Origin: Methylorubrum rhodinum
GTDB taxonomy: Bacteria; Pseudomonadota; Alphaproteobacteria; Rhizobiales; Beijerinckiaceae
Direction: 5' to 3'
NCBI RefSeq assembly: GCF_014199935.1
Contig: NZ_JACHOP010000012.1
Span: forward strand, 1 to 64,000
DNA length: 64,000 nt
The notes below the pieces were generated by a model that was given only the letters and a program-made list of their open reading frames with translations, was not told the origin of the DNA and made no database searches. Of this stretch, positions 30,147-41,161 are shown piece by piece (position 1 is the first letter of the stretch; each line of letters opens with the position of its first letter). Both the position numbers and the translations under genes were made by a program.

Positions 30147-30452
30147 TCAGCCCTTCATCATGCTCACGTCTTCGACGGCGATGGAGCCGCGGTTGCGGAA
30201 GAACACCACCAGAATGGCCAGACCGATGGCGGCCTCGGCGGCGGCCACGGTCAGCACGAACAGGGCGAAGACCTGGCCGGTGATGTCGTTGAGATGGGTC
30301 GAGAACGCCACGAGGTTGATGTTGACCGCGAGCAGGATCAGCTCGACCGACATCAGGATGACGATGACGTTCTTGCGGTTGATGAAGATGCCGAGCACGC
30401 CGAGCGTGAACAGGATCGCGGCGACCGTCAGGTAATGGCTCAGGCCGATCAT
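30147..30452 (-). CDS. nuoK: NADH-quinone oxidoreductase subunit K
   Basis: A small membrane subunit of complex I, 101 residues with three helices, beginning [15 protein letters not shown]. The conserved glutamates lie in [16 protein letters not shown] and [17 protein letters not shown] prefer the ATG at 30450-30452; a GTG two codons earlier (30458) overlaps the nuoJ stop and is also possible. Confidence 0.95.
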   Translation of the reverse strand: MIGLSHYLTVAAILFTLGVLGIFINRKNVIVILMSVELILLAVNINLVAFSTHLNDITGQVFALFVLTVAAAEAAIGLAILVVFFRNRGSIAVEDVSMMKG

Positions 30453-30454
30453 GT

Positions 30455-31075
30455 TCACACCTCCACGCCCTGTCGGGAGGGCACCTTGATGGTATCCACG
30501 GCCATCGCCTGGGTGCGGGCGTTCTGCACGGAGATGTTCTGGCGCTTGACGCCGGCGCGGTCGCGCAGCGTCAGGACGATGGCGCCGATCATCGCCACCA
30601 GCAGGATCAGGCCGGCGATCTGGAAGAAGTAGACGTAGTCCGTGTAGAGCACCCGGCCGAGCGCCTGGGTGTTGGTGAGGCTCTCGCCGTGGGCGGCGCG
30701 CCCCAGCGGCGCCTGGACGAGGCCCGGATCGAGGGTCCAGGTGCCCACCACCAGCAGCAGCTCGATCAGGAACACCGCGCCGATCAACCCGCCGATCGGC
30801 AGGTAGCGCTGGAAGCCCTGGCGCAGCGCCGCGAAGTCCACGTCGAGCATCATCACGACGAAGAGAAACAGCACCGCCACCGCGCCGACATAGACGACGA
30901 TCAGGATCATCGCCAGGAACTCGGCGCCCATCAGGACGAAGAGGCCCGCAGCGTTCACGAAGGCGAGGATCAGGAACAGCACCGAGGTGACGGGGTTCCT
31001 GGCGGCGATCACCATGAAGCCCGAGGCCACGGCGAGACCGGCGAAGAGATAGAAGAAGGCGGCGGCTGCGGTCAT
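30455..31075 (-). CDS. nuoJ: NADH-quinone oxidoreductase subunit J
   Basis: A membrane subunit of complex I, 206 residues with five predicted helices. Typical features are [20 protein letters not shown] and the pi-bulge helix region [20 protein letters not shown]. The gene is preceded by a 125-base gap, the longest in the nuo operon, which holds a hairpin and a good internal promoter (31153-31181). Confidence 0.96.
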   Translation of the reverse strand: MTAAAAFFYLFAGLAVASGFMVIAARNPVTSVLFLILAFVNAAGLFVLMGAEFLAMILIVVYVGAVAVLFLFVVMMLDVDFAALRQGFQRYLPIGGLIGAVFLIELLLVVGTWTLDPGLVQAPLGRAAHGESLTNTQALGRVLYTDYVYFFQIAGLILLVAMIGAIVLTLRDRAGVKRQNISVQNARTQAMAVDTIKVPSRQGVEV

Positions 31076-31091
31076 GCGGTGTTCAGCATCG

Positions 31092-31109
31092 GCCGCCCTT
31101 TCGGGCGGC
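31092..31109 (-). promoter_or_regulatory. Hairpin in the nuoI-nuoJ gap
   Basis: GCCGCCC-tttc-GGGCGGC forms a seven-pair stem 17 bases before the nuoJ start. It could act as an mRNA processing or pausing site inside the operon. There is no T-run after it. Confidence 0.35.
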
Positions 31110-31152
31110 TCCCTTCTGCCTCGGTGGACCCTCGGCCGCAGGCGGCGGCCCG

Positions 31153-31181
31153 TCTATAGAACCCGGCCCTGCGGCGCACAA
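31153..31181 (-). promoter_or_regulatory. Candidate internal nuo promoter before nuoJ
   Basis: On the minus strand TTGTGC (31181-31176), a 17-base spacer and TATAGA (31158-31153) make a good sigma70-like promoter. Transcription would begin near 31146, about 70 bases before nuoJ, and serve nuoJ-N and the genes beyond. Confidence 0.5.
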
Positions 31182-31200
31182 CGGGAATGGCGCCCCGGCT

Positions 31201-31689
31201 TTAGCGGTAGGGCGCGTCGGTGGCGATGTTGCGGGCGATCTCGCGCTCCCAGCGGTCGCCGTTCGCGAGCAGCTTCTCTTTGTCGTAGAGCAGCTCCTCG
31301 CGGGTCTCGACCGAGAACTCGAAGTTCGGGCCCTCGACGATGGCATCCACAGGGCAGGCTTCCTGGCACATGCCGCAATAGATGCACTTCACCATGTCGA
31401 TGTCGTAGCGCGTGGTGCGCCGCGTGCCGTCGTTGCGGCGGGGGCCCGCCTCGATGGTGATGGCCTGCGCCGGGCAGATCGCCTCGCACAGCTTGCAGGC
31501 GATGCAGCGCTCTTCCCCGTTGGGATAGCGGCGCAGCGCGTGCTCGCCGCGGAAGCGGGGTCCGCGGTGGCCCATCTCGAAGGGGTAGTTGATCGTGGCC
31601 TTCGGCTTGAAGAAGTATTTCATGGCGAGGACGAACCCCGACACGAACTCCTTCAGGAGAAGGCTTCTGGCGACCTGATCGAGCTTCAC
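31201..31689 (-). CDS. nuoI: NADH-quinone oxidoreductase subunit I
   Basis: The subunit carrying clusters N6a and N6b, which pass electrons towards cluster N2 of NuoB. Two 4Fe-4S motifs are clear: [12 protein letters not shown] and [12 protein letters not shown]. It has 162 residues, normal for alphaproteobacteria. The start codon is GTG (31687-31689). [12 protein letters not shown] and [13 protein letters not shown] are the usual flanks. Confidence 0.97.
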   Translation of the reverse strand: MKLDQVARSLLLKEFVSGFVLAMKYFFKPKATINYPFEMGHRGPRFRGEHALRRYPNGEERCIACKLCEAICPAQAITIEAGPRRNDGTRRTTRYDIDMVKCIYCGMCQEACPVDAIVEGPNFEFSVETREELLYDKEKLLANGDRWEREIARNIATDAPYR

Positions 31690-31702
31690 GGCGCGATCCT
31701 TC

Positions 31703-32725
31703 TCAAGCGCCCGGCGCGAGACCGGTGAGTTTCAGGACGAAGGCGACGACGACGACCGAGATCAGCGAGAGCGGAAGGAACACCTTCCAGCCGAGCCGCA
31801 TGAGCTGGTCGTAGCGGTAGCGCGGGACCATGGCCTTCACCATGGCGATCATGAAGAACAGGAAGCTCGCCTTGAGCGTGAACCAGATCACGCCGGGCAC
31901 CCAGGTGAAGGGCGCGAACGGGATCGGCGACAGCCAGCCGCCGAGGAACAGCACCGTGCCGAGCGCGCACATGGTCATGATCGCCACGTACTCGCCGAGC
32001 ATGAACAGCAGGTACGGCGTCGAGGAATACTCGACCATGTAGCCGGCCACGAGTTCGGATTCGGCTTCAGGAAGGTCGAAGGGCGGGCGGTTGGTCTCGG
32101 CGAGCGCCGAGACGAAGAACACGCCGAACATCGGAAACAGCCACAGCCAGTACCAGCCGAAGATGCCGAGCGCCGTGTCCTGCGCCATGACGATGCGCGA
32201 GAGGTTGAGCGAGCCGGCACACAGCAGCACGCAGATGATGACGAAGCCGAGCGAGACTTCGTAGGAGATCATCTGCGCCGCCGAGCGCAGCGCGCCGAGG
32301 AAGGCGTATTTCGAGTTCGACGCCCAACCGCCCATGATGACGCCGTACACGCCGAGCGAGGAGATCGCGAAGATGTAGGTGATGCCGACATTGATGTCGG
32401 CGATGGCCCAGCCGTCGGCCAGCGGGATCACCGCCCAGGACGCCAGCGCCAGCATCGCGAAGACGAGGGGTGCCAGCAGATAGATCGCCTTGTTGGCGCC
32501 TGCCGGGATCACCGGCTCCTTCAGGACGAACTTCAGCAGGTCGGCGAACGACTGGAACAGGCCCCAGGGCCCGACGACGTTGGGGCCCCGGCGCAGCTGC
32601 ACCGCCGCCCAGATCTTGCGGTCGGCCAGCAGCGCGTAGGCGATGAAGACGAGCAGCGCCGCGAGCAGCACGAAGCTCTTCAGAGCCAAGAGGAGGACGG
32701 TGCCGAGCACCTCGAGGAAGGTCAT
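31703..32725 (-). CDS. nuoH: NADH-quinone oxidoreductase subunit H
   Basis: The membrane subunit that forms much of the quinone-binding chamber. It has 340 residues and eight or nine helices. [35 protein letters not shown] and [20 protein letters not shown] are classical; the last holds the acidic loop next to the quinone site. The ATG at 32723-32725 matches the family N-terminus; an upstream start at 32782 overlaps nuoG and is unlikely. Confidence 0.97.
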   Translation of the reverse strand: MTFLEVLGTVLLLALKSFVLLAALLVFIAYALLADRKIWAAVQLRRGPNVVGPWGLFQSFADLLKFVLKEPVIPAGANKAIYLLAPLVFAMLALASWAVIPLADGWAIADINVGITYIFAISSLGVYGVIMGGWASNSKYAFLGALRSAAQMISYEVSLGFVIICVLLCAGSLNLSRIVMAQDTALGIFGWYWLWLFPMFGVFFVSALAETNRPPFDLPEAESELVAGYMVEYSSTPYLLFMLGEYVAIMTMCALGTVLFLGGWLSPIPFAPFTWVPGVIWFTLKASFLFFMIAMVKAMVPRYRYDQLMRLGWKVFLPLSLISVVVVAFVLKLTGLAPGA

Positions 32726-32736
32726 CGAGGCGCCCC

Positions 32737-34803
32737 TTATTCCGCGGCTTCGAGCGCGCGGCCCCGGGCGAGCCCGGAGCACTCGGCGAGCACCCGCGAG
32801 GCGCGGGCGATCGGGTTGGTGAGGTAGAAGTCGGCGACCGGCGAGGTGAACGCCGTTTTTTCGGAGTTGCCCGGCAGCCCTGCGAGCTTATCGAGCGTCG
32901 CCGCCGCGTCGGAGGGCTCGACCGCGCCGACGGCGGCGAGATGCGGATGCTCAGCGTACATCGCCTTCCGCAGCGCGCCCAGCGAATCGTAGGGCAGGCG
33001 CTTTCCGAGTACGTCGGACAGCGCGCGCAGGATCGCCCAATCCTCGCGGGCGTCGCCCGGCGGGAAGCCGGCGCGATTGGTCATCTGCACCCGACCTTCG
33101 AGATTCACGTAGGTCGCGCTCTTCTCGGTGTAGGCGGCGCCCGGCAGGATCACATCGGCGCGGGAGGCCCCCGCGTCGCCGTGAGTGCCCTGGTAGATCA
33201 AGAAGGCGCCCGGCGGGATCGCCCGCTCGTCGGCGCCGAGGTTGAACACCACGTCCAGCGCCCCCGGCTCCAGCATCTGCGAGAAGCCAAGGCCCCCCTC
33301 CCCCGGCACGAAGCCGAGATCGAGCGCGCCGACGCGGGCGGCGGCCGTGTGCAGCACGCCGAGGCCGTTCCACTCGGCCGTGACCGCGCCGAGGTTCTTG
33401 GCGAGCGCGGCCGCCGCGCCGAGCGCGCCGAGCCCGCCCTCGCCGACGAGGATCAGCGGGCGCTCGGCCTTTTTGAGGATGTCGAGGAAGCTGTGCTCGC
33501 CCTTGGCCAATGAGCCCAGCGTGTCGGGGCCGGCGCCGAGATAGGTGTAGGGGTAGGTGAGGTCGGGCTGCTCGTCGAGGATCAGGCCGACGGCGAGCGG
33601 GGCCATGCGCCAGCGCTTGCGGATGCGGACGTTGAGGAGCGAGGCCTCTGTGCGCGGGTTGGTGCCGACCAAGAGGATCGCGTCCGCCGCCTCGATGCCG
33701 GGGATCGTCGTCCCAAAGGTATAGGCGGCCCGGCCCCAGGCCGGATCGATCGCCTCGCCGGTCTGGCGGCAGTCGAGATTGGTGACGCCGAGCGAGCCCA
33801 TCAGGGCCTTCAGCGCAAAAATCTCTTCCGCGCCCGCGAGGTCACCGACCAGCGCGCCGACGCGCTTGGGGTCGGCGCCATTCAGCTTGCCGGCAATCGC
33901 GGAGAAGGCTTCGCCCCAGGAGGCCGGGCGCAGGCGCCCGTTCTCGCGTAAGAAAGGCCGGTCGAGCCGCTGCAGGCGCAGGCCGTCGACCACGTGGCGG
34001 GTCTTGTCGGAAATCCACTCCTCGTTGATCTCCTCGCTGATGCGCGGCTCGATCTGCATCACCTCGCGGCCGCGGGCATCGACGCGGATCGCCGAGCCTA
34101 CCGCATCCATCACATCGACGGATTCGGTCTTGTGCAGCTCCCACGGACGCACGTTGTAGCTCTGCGGCTTGTGGACCAGCGCGCCGACCGGGCAGAGGTC
34201 GGCGACGTTGCCCTGAAGCTCCGAGCCCATCGCCTGTTCGAGGTAGCTCGTGATCTCCATGTCCTCGCCGCGGCCGATGGCGCCGAGATCGGGCACGCCA
34301 GCCACCTCCGCCAGGAAGCGGACGCAGCGGGTGCAGTGGATGCAGCGGTTCATCGCCGTGCGCACCAGCGGGCCGATATACTTCTCTTCGACCGCGCGCT
34401 TGTTCTCGTGATAGCGGGTCGAATCGACGCCGTAGGCCATCGCCTGATCCTGAAGATCGCAATGGCCGCCCTGGTCGCAGATCGGGCAATCGAGCGGGTG
34501 GTTGATGAGGAGGAACTCCATCACCCCCTCGCGGGCCTTTTTCGTAAGGCCCGAACGAGTGACGACTTCCGGCGGCTCGCCGTTCGGACCCGGCCGGCAA
34601 TCCTTCACCGCGTAGGCGCAGGAGGCCACGGGCTTCGGCGCGCCTTTGAGCTCCACCAGGCACATGCGGCAATTGCCGGCGATCGACAGCCGCTCGTGGA
34701 AGCAGAAGCGCGGAATCTCCGCGCCCGCGATCTCGCAGGCCTGGAGCAGGGTGTAGTCGGCCGGAACATCGACCTCGGTGCCGTCGACGAGGATTTTTGT
34801 CAT
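32737..34803 (-). CDS. nuoG: NADH-quinone oxidoreductase subunit G
   Basis: The largest peripheral-arm subunit, with 688 residues. The N-terminal ferredoxin-like domain holds the 2Fe-2S cysteines in [19 protein letters not shown]. Next comes the C-x2-C-x2-C/His part at [15 protein letters not shown], then the 4Fe-4S set [10 protein letters not shown]. The rest is a molybdopterin-oxidoreductase-like domain with no cofactor role. The start is the ATG at 34801-34803. Confidence 0.97.
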   Translation of the reverse strand: MTKILVDGTEVDVPADYTLLQACEIAGAEIPRFCFHERLSIAGNCRMCLVELKGAPKPVASCAYAVKDCRPGPNGEPPEVVTRSGLTKKAREGVMEFLLINHPLDCPICDQGGHCDLQDQAMAYGVDSTRYHENKRAVEEKYIGPLVRTAMNRCIHCTRCVRFLAEVAGVPDLGAIGRGEDMEITSYLEQAMGSELQGNVADLCPVGALVHKPQSYNVRPWELHKTESVDVMDAVGSAIRVDARGREVMQIEPRISEEINEEWISDKTRHVVDGLRLQRLDRPFLRENGRLRPASWGEAFSAIAGKLNGADPKRVGALVGDLAGAEEIFALKALMGSLGVTNLDCRQTGEAIDPAWGRAAYTFGTTIPGIEAADAILLVGTNPRTEASLLNVRIRKRWRMAPLAVGLILDEQPDLTYPYTYLGAGPDTLGSLAKGEHSFLDILKKAERPLILVGEGGLGALGAAAALAKNLGAVTAEWNGLGVLHTAAARVGALDLGFVPGEGGLGFSQMLEPGALDVVFNLGADERAIPPGAFLIYQGTHGDAGASRADVILPGAAYTEKSATYVNLEGRVQMTNRAGFPPGDAREDWAILRALSDVLGKRLPYDSLGALRKAMYAEHPHLAAVGAVEPSDAAATLDKLAGLPGNSEKTAFTSPVADFYLTNPIARASRVLAECSGLARGRALEAAE

Positions 34804-34837
34804 CGTTGAATCTCGACGTTGAGCATCGGAGCGGCGG

Positions 34838-36139
34838 TCACTCCGCCGCCATCGGCACGGCATCGGAATGCGGGTTGGCGCTGTACTGGTCGATCCGCTT
34901 CTCGATCTCCGGCCGAAAGTGGCGGATGAGACCCTGGATCGGCCACGCGGCGGCGTCGCCCAGCGCGCAGATGGTGTGGCCCTCGACCTGCTTGGTGACC
35001 TCCAAGAGCATGTCGATCTCGCGCTTCTGCGCCCGGCCCGCGGCCATGCGGGTGAGCACGCGCCACATCCAGCCCGTGCCCTCGCGGCAGGGCGTGCACT
35101 GGCCGCAGGACTCGTGCTTGTAGAAGTACGAGATGCGGGCGATCGCCCCGACGATGTCGGTCGACTTGTCGAGCACGATCACGGCGGCGGTGCCCAGCCC
35201 CGAGCCGAGGTTGCGCAGGGTGTCGAAGTCCATCTTGGCGTCGATGATCTGCTCGGCCGGCACCAGCGGCACCGAGGAGCCGCCGGGGATCGAGCACAAG
35301 AGATTGTCCCAGCCGCCGCGCATGCCGCCGCAATGCGTGTCGATCAACTCGCGGAAGGTGATGCCGAGCTCTTCCTCGACGTTGCAGGGCTTGTTGACGT
35401 GGCCCGAGACGCAGAACAGCTTGGTGCCGGTGTTGTTCTTGCCCCCGAGCCCCGCGAACCACGCGCCGCCGCGGCGCAGGATCGTGCCGGCCACCGCGAT
35501 CGACTCGACGTTGTTGACCGTCGTGGGACAGCCGTAGAGGCCCATATTGGCCGGGAACGGCGGCTTCAGCCGCGGCATCCCCTTCTTGCCTTCCAGGCTC
35601 TCGATGAGGGCCGTCTCCTCGCCGCAGATATAGGCGCCCGCGCCGTGGTGGACGTAGATGTCGAACGGGTAGTCGTGGACGTTCGACTGGCCGACGAGGC
35701 GGGCCGCGTAGGCCTCGTCCACGGCGCGTTGTAGGGCGAACTTCTCCGCCACGTACTCGCCGCGCAGATAGACGTAGCAGGCATGCGCGCCCATGGCGAA
35801 GGAGGCCAGCATGCAGCCCTCGATCAGGAGATGCGGATCGTGCCGCATGATCTCCCGGTCCTTGCAGGTGCCCGGCTCCGACTCGTCGGCGTTGACGACG
35901 AGGTAGTGCGGGCGCCCGTCGGACTTCTTGGGCATGAACGACCATTTCAGCCCGGTCGGGAAGCCGGCGCCGCCGCGACCGCGCAGGCCCGAGCCCTTCA
36001 TCTCGTCGATGATCCAGTCCCGGCCCTGGTCGAGCAGGAACTTGGTGCCGTCCCACGCGCCGCGCTTCTTCGCCGCCTCGAGATCGGGCGAGTGCAGGCC
36101 GTAGAGGTTGGTGAAGATGCGATCCTGATCGGAGAGCAT
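34838..36139 (-). CDS. nuoF: NADH-quinone oxidoreductase subunit F
   Basis: The NADH-oxidising, FMN-binding subunit with cluster N3. It has 433 residues. Glycine-rich NADH/FMN binding is seen in [17 protein letters not shown] and [19 protein letters not shown]; the 4Fe-4S cysteines are in [12 protein letters not shown] plus a later cysteine in [11 protein letters not shown]. It lies 10 bases after nuoE. Confidence 0.97.
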   Translation of the reverse strand: MLSDQDRIFTNLYGLHSPDLEAAKKRGAWDGTKFLLDQGRDWIIDEMKGSGLRGRGGAGFPTGLKWSFMPKKSDGRPHYLVVNADESEPGTCKDREIMRHDPHLLIEGCMLASFAMGAHACYVYLRGEYVAEKFALQRAVDEAYAARLVGQSNVHDYPFDIYVHHGAGAYICGEETALIESLEGKKGMPRLKPPFPANMGLYGCPTTVNNVESIAVAGTILRRGGAWFAGLGGKNNTGTKLFCVSGHVNKPCNVEEELGITFRELIDTHCGGMRGGWDNLLCSIPGGSSVPLVPAEQIIDAKMDFDTLRNLGSGLGTAAVIVLDKSTDIVGAIARISYFYKHESCGQCTPCREGTGWMWRVLTRMAAGRAQKREIDMLLEVTKQVEGHTICALGDAAAWPIQGLIRHFRPEIEKRIDQYSANPHSDAVPMAAE

Positions 36140-36149
36140 GTTTCGGTCC

Positions 36150-37478
36150 TCAGCCCTTCGTTCCGGCGAGATCGGCAGCCTGCCTCACCCAGTTCTCCCG
36201 GTCGATGCGACCGGGGAACGCGAGATAGGCGCCGACCCAGGCAACCTCTCGCGGGGTCCAGGCGGCGATCTGATCGTAGTGCCAGATGCCGAGCGCGTTC
36301 AGCCGGGTCTGGTTGACCGGGCCGATGCCGCGGATCTTGGTGAGATCGTCCGGCCGGTACTCACGGGCAGCCGGCAGGCCCTTCGGCCGCTCGCCCGCCG
36401 CGTCGGCGCGCGCTTCCGGGTTCTCCGCCTCGGGCACGCCGTCGTCGGCGCCGGCGGCCGCCGGGTGCTGCGGCGGCTCGGTGCGGAGTGCGGCGTCCTC
36501 GGCGAGCGCGCGGGTCTCGGCGTCGGGCGTCTCGGTCTTGGCCGGGGGCTCACCGGCGGCGGCGCGCTCGGCCGGCGAATCGAGCGCCGGACTGTCGCCG
36601 GGCCGGGCCGCGGCGGTCTTGGCCTCGGAGGTGCCGCGCTCGGCGGCGTCCGCCTTGTCGGACTCGCGCACGGGTGCCTGACCCGCGGCGGCGCGCTGGG
36701 CCGGGCCGTCGGCGGTGCCCTGCTCGACGGGGCGGCCGGCCTCGGGACGGGCGGGCTTGGCTTCCGTGGCAGCGCGCGCCTCTGTGGACTTCGCTTCGTC
36801 CTGCTTGACCGCCTCCTCGTCCTTGGTCGCCTCGAAGCGCTTGCGCCATGCGCCGACGCGGGACCCGTCGAACAGGGTCGGGTCGGTCAGCGTGTTGACC
36901 GCGTCCTTCGGCTCGGACGAGACCCGGCCGACCTGCGAGCCGATCTTCACCGGGCGCCCGGCGGCGAGGTCGTCCATGAGCTTGTTGAGGCTCTCAGGGC
37001 TGAGGTCCTCGTAGTAGTCCTGATTGATCTGCACCATCGGCGCGTTGCAGCAGGCGCCGAGGCACTCGACTTCGAGCCAGGAGAAGTTGCCGTCGGCCGA
37101 GACGTGGCCGGGCGGCCCGAGGCGCGCCTGGAGCGCGGCCTTCAGTTCCTTGGCCCCGCAGCAATCGCACGGCACGGTGCCGCAGAGCTGGATCCAGAAG
37201 CGCCCGACCGGCTCCAGCGCGAACATCGTGTAGAAGGTCGCGACCTCCAGCACGCGGATATGCGGCATGCCGAGCTGGTCGGCGACCGCCTCGATCGCGG
37301 CTCGAGGCAGCCAGCCGCCGTTCTGCTCCTGCGCCTTCCACAGCAACGGGATCACGGCGGAGGCCTGGCGCCCCTCCGGATACTTTTCGATCTGGCCGCG
37401 GGCCCACTCGGCGTTCTCGGGGGAGAACGCGAAGTGCTGGGGCTGCTCGGCGGCGGGGGCGAGTCTGCGGTTGGCCAT
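36150..37478 (-). CDS. nuoE: NADH-quinone oxidoreductase subunit E with a C-terminal extension
   Basis: Residues 1-200 are a standard NuoE with a thioredoxin-like fold and cluster N1a: cysteines in [10 protein letters not shown] and [11 protein letters not shown]. Normal NuoE ends there. This protein goes on to 442 residues: a long alanine-, glutamate- and proline-rich disordered stretch (about 215-370), then a compact domain, [20 protein letters not shown], which is a helix-hairpin-helix type motif. Similar extensions are known in other Rhizobiales NuoE proteins. Its job is unknown; it may tether the NADH module to something else. The ATG is at 37476-37478. Confidence 0.93.
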   Translation of the reverse strand: MANRRLAPAAEQPQHFAFSPENAEWARGQIEKYPEGRQASAVIPLLWKAQEQNGGWLPRAAIEAVADQLGMPHIRVLEVATFYTMFALEPVGRFWIQLCGTVPCDCCGAKELKAALQARLGPPGHVSADGNFSWLEVECLGACCNAPMVQINQDYYEDLSPESLNKLMDDLAAGRPVKIGSQVGRVSSEPKDAVNTLTDPTLFDGSRVGAWRKRFEATKDEEAVKQDEAKSTEARAATEAKPARPEAGRPVEQGTADGPAQRAAAGQAPVRESDKADAAERGTSEAKTAAARPGDSPALDSPAERAAAGEPPAKTETPDAETRALAEDAALRTEPPQHPAAAGADDGVPEAENPEARADAAGERPKGLPAAREYRPDDLTKIRGIGPVNQTRLNALGIWHYDQIAAWTPREVAWVGAYLAFPGRIDRENWVRQAADLAGTKG

Positions 37479-37480
37479 CG

Positions 37481-37882
37481 TCAGTTCTTTACCATGTCGC
37501 TCGACGGTGCCATGCCACGGCAAGGCCGTTCGTGTTCCGCGTCGTCATGAGCAATGAAAGTCGTGCAAATCTGTTGCTGACCTTCTAGTTCAAGAAGGTT
37601 GATCGCGAGACCGATGTCGATACCCAGTGGTTCGAAGCTGGAGAAGGTGACCCGCCAGCCTTGTTCGACCAGCTGCGTCCTGCACGGTGATTTCTCGCCT
37701 TTGCAGGGAGCGAATGCGGCTTGGGCGCGTGCGGACATCGCTTGTTGCTCGGCCTCACGCGCGGGCGCCGCTCGTTCCCAGGCTTGCAACTCGTTCCACA
37801 CACCTTGAGCCCGCGCTGGATCGCTGCCGGCAGCGGACGCCAACAGGACCAAGCCGAACGCGAGGCCGACCCGCGCTGTCAC
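37481..37882 (-). CDS. Putative secreted protein inside the nuo operon
   Basis: A 133-residue protein between nuoD and nuoE. Its GTG start overlaps the nuoD stop (GTGA), and its own stop is two bases before the nuoE start, so it is firmly in the operon. A signal peptide ([19 protein letters not shown], cleavage near ARA) is clear. The mature part has four cysteines (APCKG, SPCRT, QICTT, RPCRG), which could form two disulfides in the periplasm. I know no family for it. The base composition is AT-richer than in the flanking nuo genes, which points to a later insertion. Complex I has no known periplasmic subunit of this kind. Confidence 0.7.
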   Translation of the reverse strand: MTARVGLAFGLVLLASAAGSDPARAQGVWNELQAWERAAPAREAEQQAMSARAQAAFAPCKGEKSPCRTQLVEQGWRVTFSSFEPLGIDIGLAINLLELEGQQQICTTFIAHDDAEHERPCRGMAPSSDMVKN

Positions 37883-39069
37883 CGGTCCACCTCACCGAAC
37901 ACGATGTCCAGCGTGCCCAACACACAAGAAACGTCAGCCAGCAGGTGGCCGCGGCACATCCAATCCATCGCCTGCAAGTGCGCGAAGCCCGGCGCGCGGA
38001 TCTTGCAGCGGTACGGCTTGTTGGTGCCGTCCGAGACCAGATAGACGCCGAACTCGCCCTTCGGCGCCTCGACGGCCGCATAGACCTCGCCCTCGGGCAC
38101 GTGGAAGCCCTCGGTGTAGAGTTTGAAGTGGTGGATGAGCGCTTCCATCGAGCGCTTCATCTCCCGGCGCGGCGGGGGCGCGAACTTACCGTCGGTGGAG
38201 GCGATCGGCCCCTGGCCCGCAGGCTCGCGCAGCTTGGCGCAGCACTGCCGCATGATCTTCACCGATTCCCGCATCTCTTCCATGCGGATGACCTGACGGT
38301 CGTAGGTGTCGCCGTTCTTGCCGACGGGGATGTCGAAATCCATTTCCTCGTAGCACTCGTAGGGCTGCGACTTGCGCAGGTCCCACGGGATGCCCGAGCC
38401 GCGCACCATCACGCCGGAAAAGCCCCAGGCCATCGCCTCGTCCTGGGTGACGATGCCGATGTCGACGTTGCGCTGCTTGAAGATGCGGTTGGCCATGACG
38501 AGGTCGTCGAGGTCCTGCACCACCTGGAGAAAGGGGTCGCAGAACGCCTCGATGTCGTCGATCAGCGCGGGCGGCAGGTCCTGATGGACGCCGCCGGGGC
38601 GGAAGTAGTTGGCGTGGAGCCTCGCACCCGATGCGCGCTCGTAGAAGATCATCAGCTTCTCGCGCTCCTCGAAGCCCCAGAGCGGGGGCGTGAGCGCGCC
38701 GACATCCATTGCCTGGGTCGTCACGTTGAGGAGGTGGGAGAGGAGCCGCCCGATCTCGCAGAACAGCGTGCGGATGAGCTGCGCGCGACGCGGCACCTCG
38801 ATGCCGGCGAGCCGCTCGATCGCGAGGCAGAAGGCGTGCTCCTGATTCATCGGCGAGACGTAGTCGAGCCGGTCGAAATAGGGCGTCGCCTGGAGGTAGG
38901 TCTTGTGCTCGATCAGCTTCTCAGTGCCGCGGTGCAACAGGCCGATATGCGGATCGACCCGCTCGACCACCTCGCCGTCGAGTTCGAGCACGAGGCGCAG
39001 CACGCCGTGCGCCGCCGGATGCTGCGGCCCGAAATTGATCGAGAAGTTGCGGATGTTGTGTTCGGACAT
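37879..39069 (-). CDS. nuoD: NADH-quinone oxidoreductase subunit D
   Basis: The 49-kDa subunit, related to NiFe hydrogenases, which forms the quinone site with NuoB. It has 396 residues. [40 protein letters not shown] and the C-terminal [14 protein letters not shown] are typical. The hydrogenase metal cysteines are absent, as expected. Confidence 0.97.
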   Translation of the reverse strand: MSEHNIRNFSINFGPQHPAAHGVLRLVLELDGEVVERVDPHIGLLHRGTEKLIEHKTYLQATPYFDRLDYVSPMNQEHAFCLAIERLAGIEVPRRAQLIRTLFCEIGRLLSHLLNVTTQAMDVGALTPPLWGFEEREKLMIFYERASGARLHANYFRPGGVHQDLPPALIDDIEAFCDPFLQVVQDLDDLVMANRIFKQRNVDIGIVTQDEAMAWGFSGVMVRGSGIPWDLRKSQPYECYEEMDFDIPVGKNGDTYDRQVIRMEEMRESVKIMRQCCAKLREPAGQGPIASTDGKFAPPPRREMKRSMEALIHHFKLYTEGFHVPEGEVYAAVEAPKGEFGVYLVSDGTNKPYRCKIRAPGFAHLQAMDWMCRGHLLADVSCVLGTLDIVFGEVDR

Positions 39070-39080
39070 GCCCGCGGCCT

Positions 39081-39752
39081 TCAGCTCGACTTCTTCTCGT
39101 CGCCGGGGAGCACGTAGTCGGTGCCCTCCCAGGGCGAGAGGAAGTCGAAGTTCCGGAACTCTTGCGTCAGCTTCACCGGCTCGTAGACGACGCGCGCCTC
39201 GTCCTGATCGTAGCGCACCTCGACGAAGCCGGTCAGCGGGAAATCCTTGCGCAGCGGATGCCCCTCAAAGCCGTAATCGGTCAGCAGCCGCCGAAGATCG
39301 GGATGGCCCGAGAACAGGATGCCGTAGAGGTCGTAGGTCTCGCGCTCGAACCAGTTCGCCGCCGGGAACACCGTGATCGCCGACGGCACCGGGGTCGCCG
39401 CGTCGGTCTGCACCTTCACCCGGACGCGCATGTTATGGCGCAGGGAGAGGAGGTGGTAGACGACGTCGAACCGGCGGGCGCGCTGGGGATAGTCGGCGCC
39501 GCAGATGTCGATGAAGCAGCGGAAGGCGCAGGCCGGCTCGTCGCGCAGATAGGTCAGCGCGTAGACGATGTCGCTGGCCTGGACCGTCAGCGTCAGCTCG
39601 CCGAAGGCGATGCTCCAGTGGGTGACCGCGGGGCCGAGCGCGCCAGCGATGCGCTCGCCCATGGCGCGCAGAGCCGCGTCGCCCTGAGCTGCGGCGACCG
39701 TGCCGCGAAGGACGATGCCGTTGGTGGTGACGGCGGGAATGGTCTCGCTCAT
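39081..39752 (-). CDS. nuoC: NADH-quinone oxidoreductase subunit C
   Basis: The 30-kDa subunit of the connecting module, 223 residues, not fused to Nuo[25 protein letters not shown] and [22 protein letters not shown] are the family signatures, and [19 protein letters not shown] closes the conserved part. Confidence 0.97.
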   Translation of the reverse strand: MSETIPAVTTNGIVLRGTVAAAQGDAALRAMGERIAGALGPAVTHWSIAFGELTLTVQASDIVYALTYLRDEPACAFRCFIDICGADYPQRARRFDVVYHLLSLRHNMRVRVKVQTDAATPVPSAITVFPAANWFERETYDLYGILFSGHPDLRRLLTDYGFEGHPLRKDFPLTGFVEVRYDQDEARVVYEPVKLTQEFRNFDFLSPWEGTDYVLPGDEKKSS

Positions 39753-39762
39753 CGCCGGCCCC

Positions 39763-40350
39763 TCAGCGCTCGATCGTGCCGATGCGGCGGATCTTCCGCT
39801 GCAGCAGCAGGACGCCGTAGAGCAGCGCTTCCGCCGAGGGCGGGCAGCCCGGCACGTAGATGTCGACCGGCACGACCCGGTCGCAGCCGCGCACCACCGA
39901 ATAAGAATAGTGGTAGTAGCCGCCGCCGTTGGCGCAGGAGCCCATCGAGATGACGTAGCGCGGCTCCGGCATTTGGTCGTAGACCTTGCGCAGCGCAGGC
40001 GCCATCTTGTTGGTCAGCGTGCCGGCGACGATCATCACGTCGGACTGCCGGGGCGAGCCGCGCGGGGCGAAGCCGAAGCGCTCGCAATCGTAGCGCGGCA
40101 TCGACATCTGCATCATCTCGACGGCGCAGCAGGCGAGCCCGAAGGTCATCCACATCAGCGAGCCGGTGCGGGCCCAGTTGATGAGCTCGTCCGCGCTCGT
40201 GACGAGGAAGCCGCGGTCGGCCAGCTCGTCGTTGATCGAGAGGAACATCGGGTCGGTGGCGCCGATGGGCCGGCCGGTCGAGGGATCGATGATCCCTTTC
40301 GGCTGCGGCGCGATCTCGGGTGCGCGGGACAGGGTCGGGTTCAGGGCCAT
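39763..40350 (-). CDS. nuoB: NADH-quinone oxidoreductase subunit B
   Basis: Carries cluster N2, the last iron-sulfur centre before quinone. It has 195 residues. The adjacent cysteine pair is in [13 protein letters not shown]; the other ligands are in [11 protein letters not shown] and [12 protein letters not shown]. The N-terminus has about 35 residues before the fold, common in alphaproteobacteria. Confidence 0.97.
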   Translation of the reverse strand: MALNPTLSRAPEIAPQPKGIIDPSTGRPIGATDPMFLSINDELADRGFLVTSADELINWARTGSLMWMTFGLACCAVEMMQMSMPRYDCERFGFAPRGSPRQSDVMIVAGTLTNKMAPALRKVYDQMPEPRYVISMGSCANGGGYYHYSYSVVRGCDRVVPVDIYVPGCPPSAEALLYGVLLLQRKIRRIGTIER

Positions 40351-40402
40351 CTGTGCCTCTGAGCGAGGAAACGGTGAAGGCGGCGTGGCGCGCGGGTCCG
40401 GC

Positions 40403-40768
40403 CTAGTCCCACTCGAGGGCGCCCTTGCGCCACTCGTAGACGAAGCCGACGGTGAGGACGCCGAGGAAGACCATCATCGACCAGAAGCCGAACCAGCCGA
40501 GCTCCCCGAACGTGATCGCCCAGGGGAACAGGAACGCGACTTCGAGGTCGAAGATGATGAACAGGATCGCGACGAGGTAGAAGCGCACGTCGAACTTCAT
40601 GCGCGCGTCGTCGAAGGCGTTGAAGCCGCACTCGTAGGCCGAGAGCTTTTCGGGATCGGGGCTCGAATAGGCCACGATGAACGGCGCGACGAGGAGCGCC
40701 ACGGCGATGAACAGCGAGACGCCGATGAACACGATGAGCGGCAGATAGTCCGCCAGCAGGCCGGTCAT
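40403..40768 (-). CDS. nuoA: NADH-quinone oxidoreductase subunit A
   Basis: The first gene of the nuo operon. It has 121 residues and three helices. The loop after helix one holds [20 protein letters not shown] with the quinone-site cysteine. The start is the ATG at 40766-40768, which fits the family N-terminus ([14 protein letters not shown]); the longer frame from 41002 covers the promoter region and is not credible. Confidence 0.96.
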   Translation of the reverse strand: MTGLLADYLPLIVFIGVSLFIAVALLVAPFIVAYSSPDPEKLSAYECGFNAFDDARMKFDVRFYLVAILFIIFDLEVAFLFPWAITFGELGWFGFWSMMVFLGVLTVGFVYEWRKGALEWD

Positions 40769-40886
40769 GCCGAACCCCTCGTTCCGTTGCGCGGGAGGAT
40801 CATGGAGTGCCCTCGCGTCGACGCCTGGCCGCGGAGAAGAATCCTCCCGATGGAATTCCTCCAATGCCAGACTGGGCGCCGGGCGA

Positions 40887-40915
40887 GGCTTAGACGAGCC
40901 CCCCGAGAGAGACAA
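40887..40915 (-). promoter_or_regulatory. Possible nuoA promoter
   Basis: On the minus strand TTGTCT (40915-40910), a 17-base spacer and TAAGCC (40892-40887) form a weak sigma70-like promoter with a leader of about 110 bases before nuoA. The -10 is poor, so this is only the best candidate in the gap. Confidence 0.3.
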
Positions 40916-40963
40916 GTGCGTTGCGCGTCGCACAATCGCCCCATGCGGTGACAGATGTCGTCC

Positions 40964-40975
40964 CTGGTATACCAG
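40964..40975. promoter_or_regulatory. CTGGTATACCAG palindrome (possible GntR-type operator)
   Basis: A perfect 12-base palindrome lies about 195 bases before the nuoA start. TGGTATACCA-like centres are typical binding sites of GntR-family regulators. No regulator gene is adjacent, and the assignment is by pattern only. Confidence 0.35.
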
Positions 40976-41161
40976 CGCATGGGGTGGCTTCCCGGGACGC
41001 ATGGGGCGCCGTCATCGAGAGGCCGTGCGGGTCTCGTCCTCGGGCTTCCATCGGCTGCGATTCGACCCGCCGCGGACCGTCCGGGCCGGCGGGCGTCGAT
41101 CCTCTCCCGAGCGGCTCGGAAGCCGGCTGCGCAGGGAATCGCGAAACTGCGATTCCTTTGC

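Noticed and set aside
40903..40930. GTTC-N9-GTTC-like and other near SOS boxes in the window (for example near 60914)
   Set aside because: The spacing between half-sites is not seven bases or the halves do not match, so these were not counted as LexA sites.
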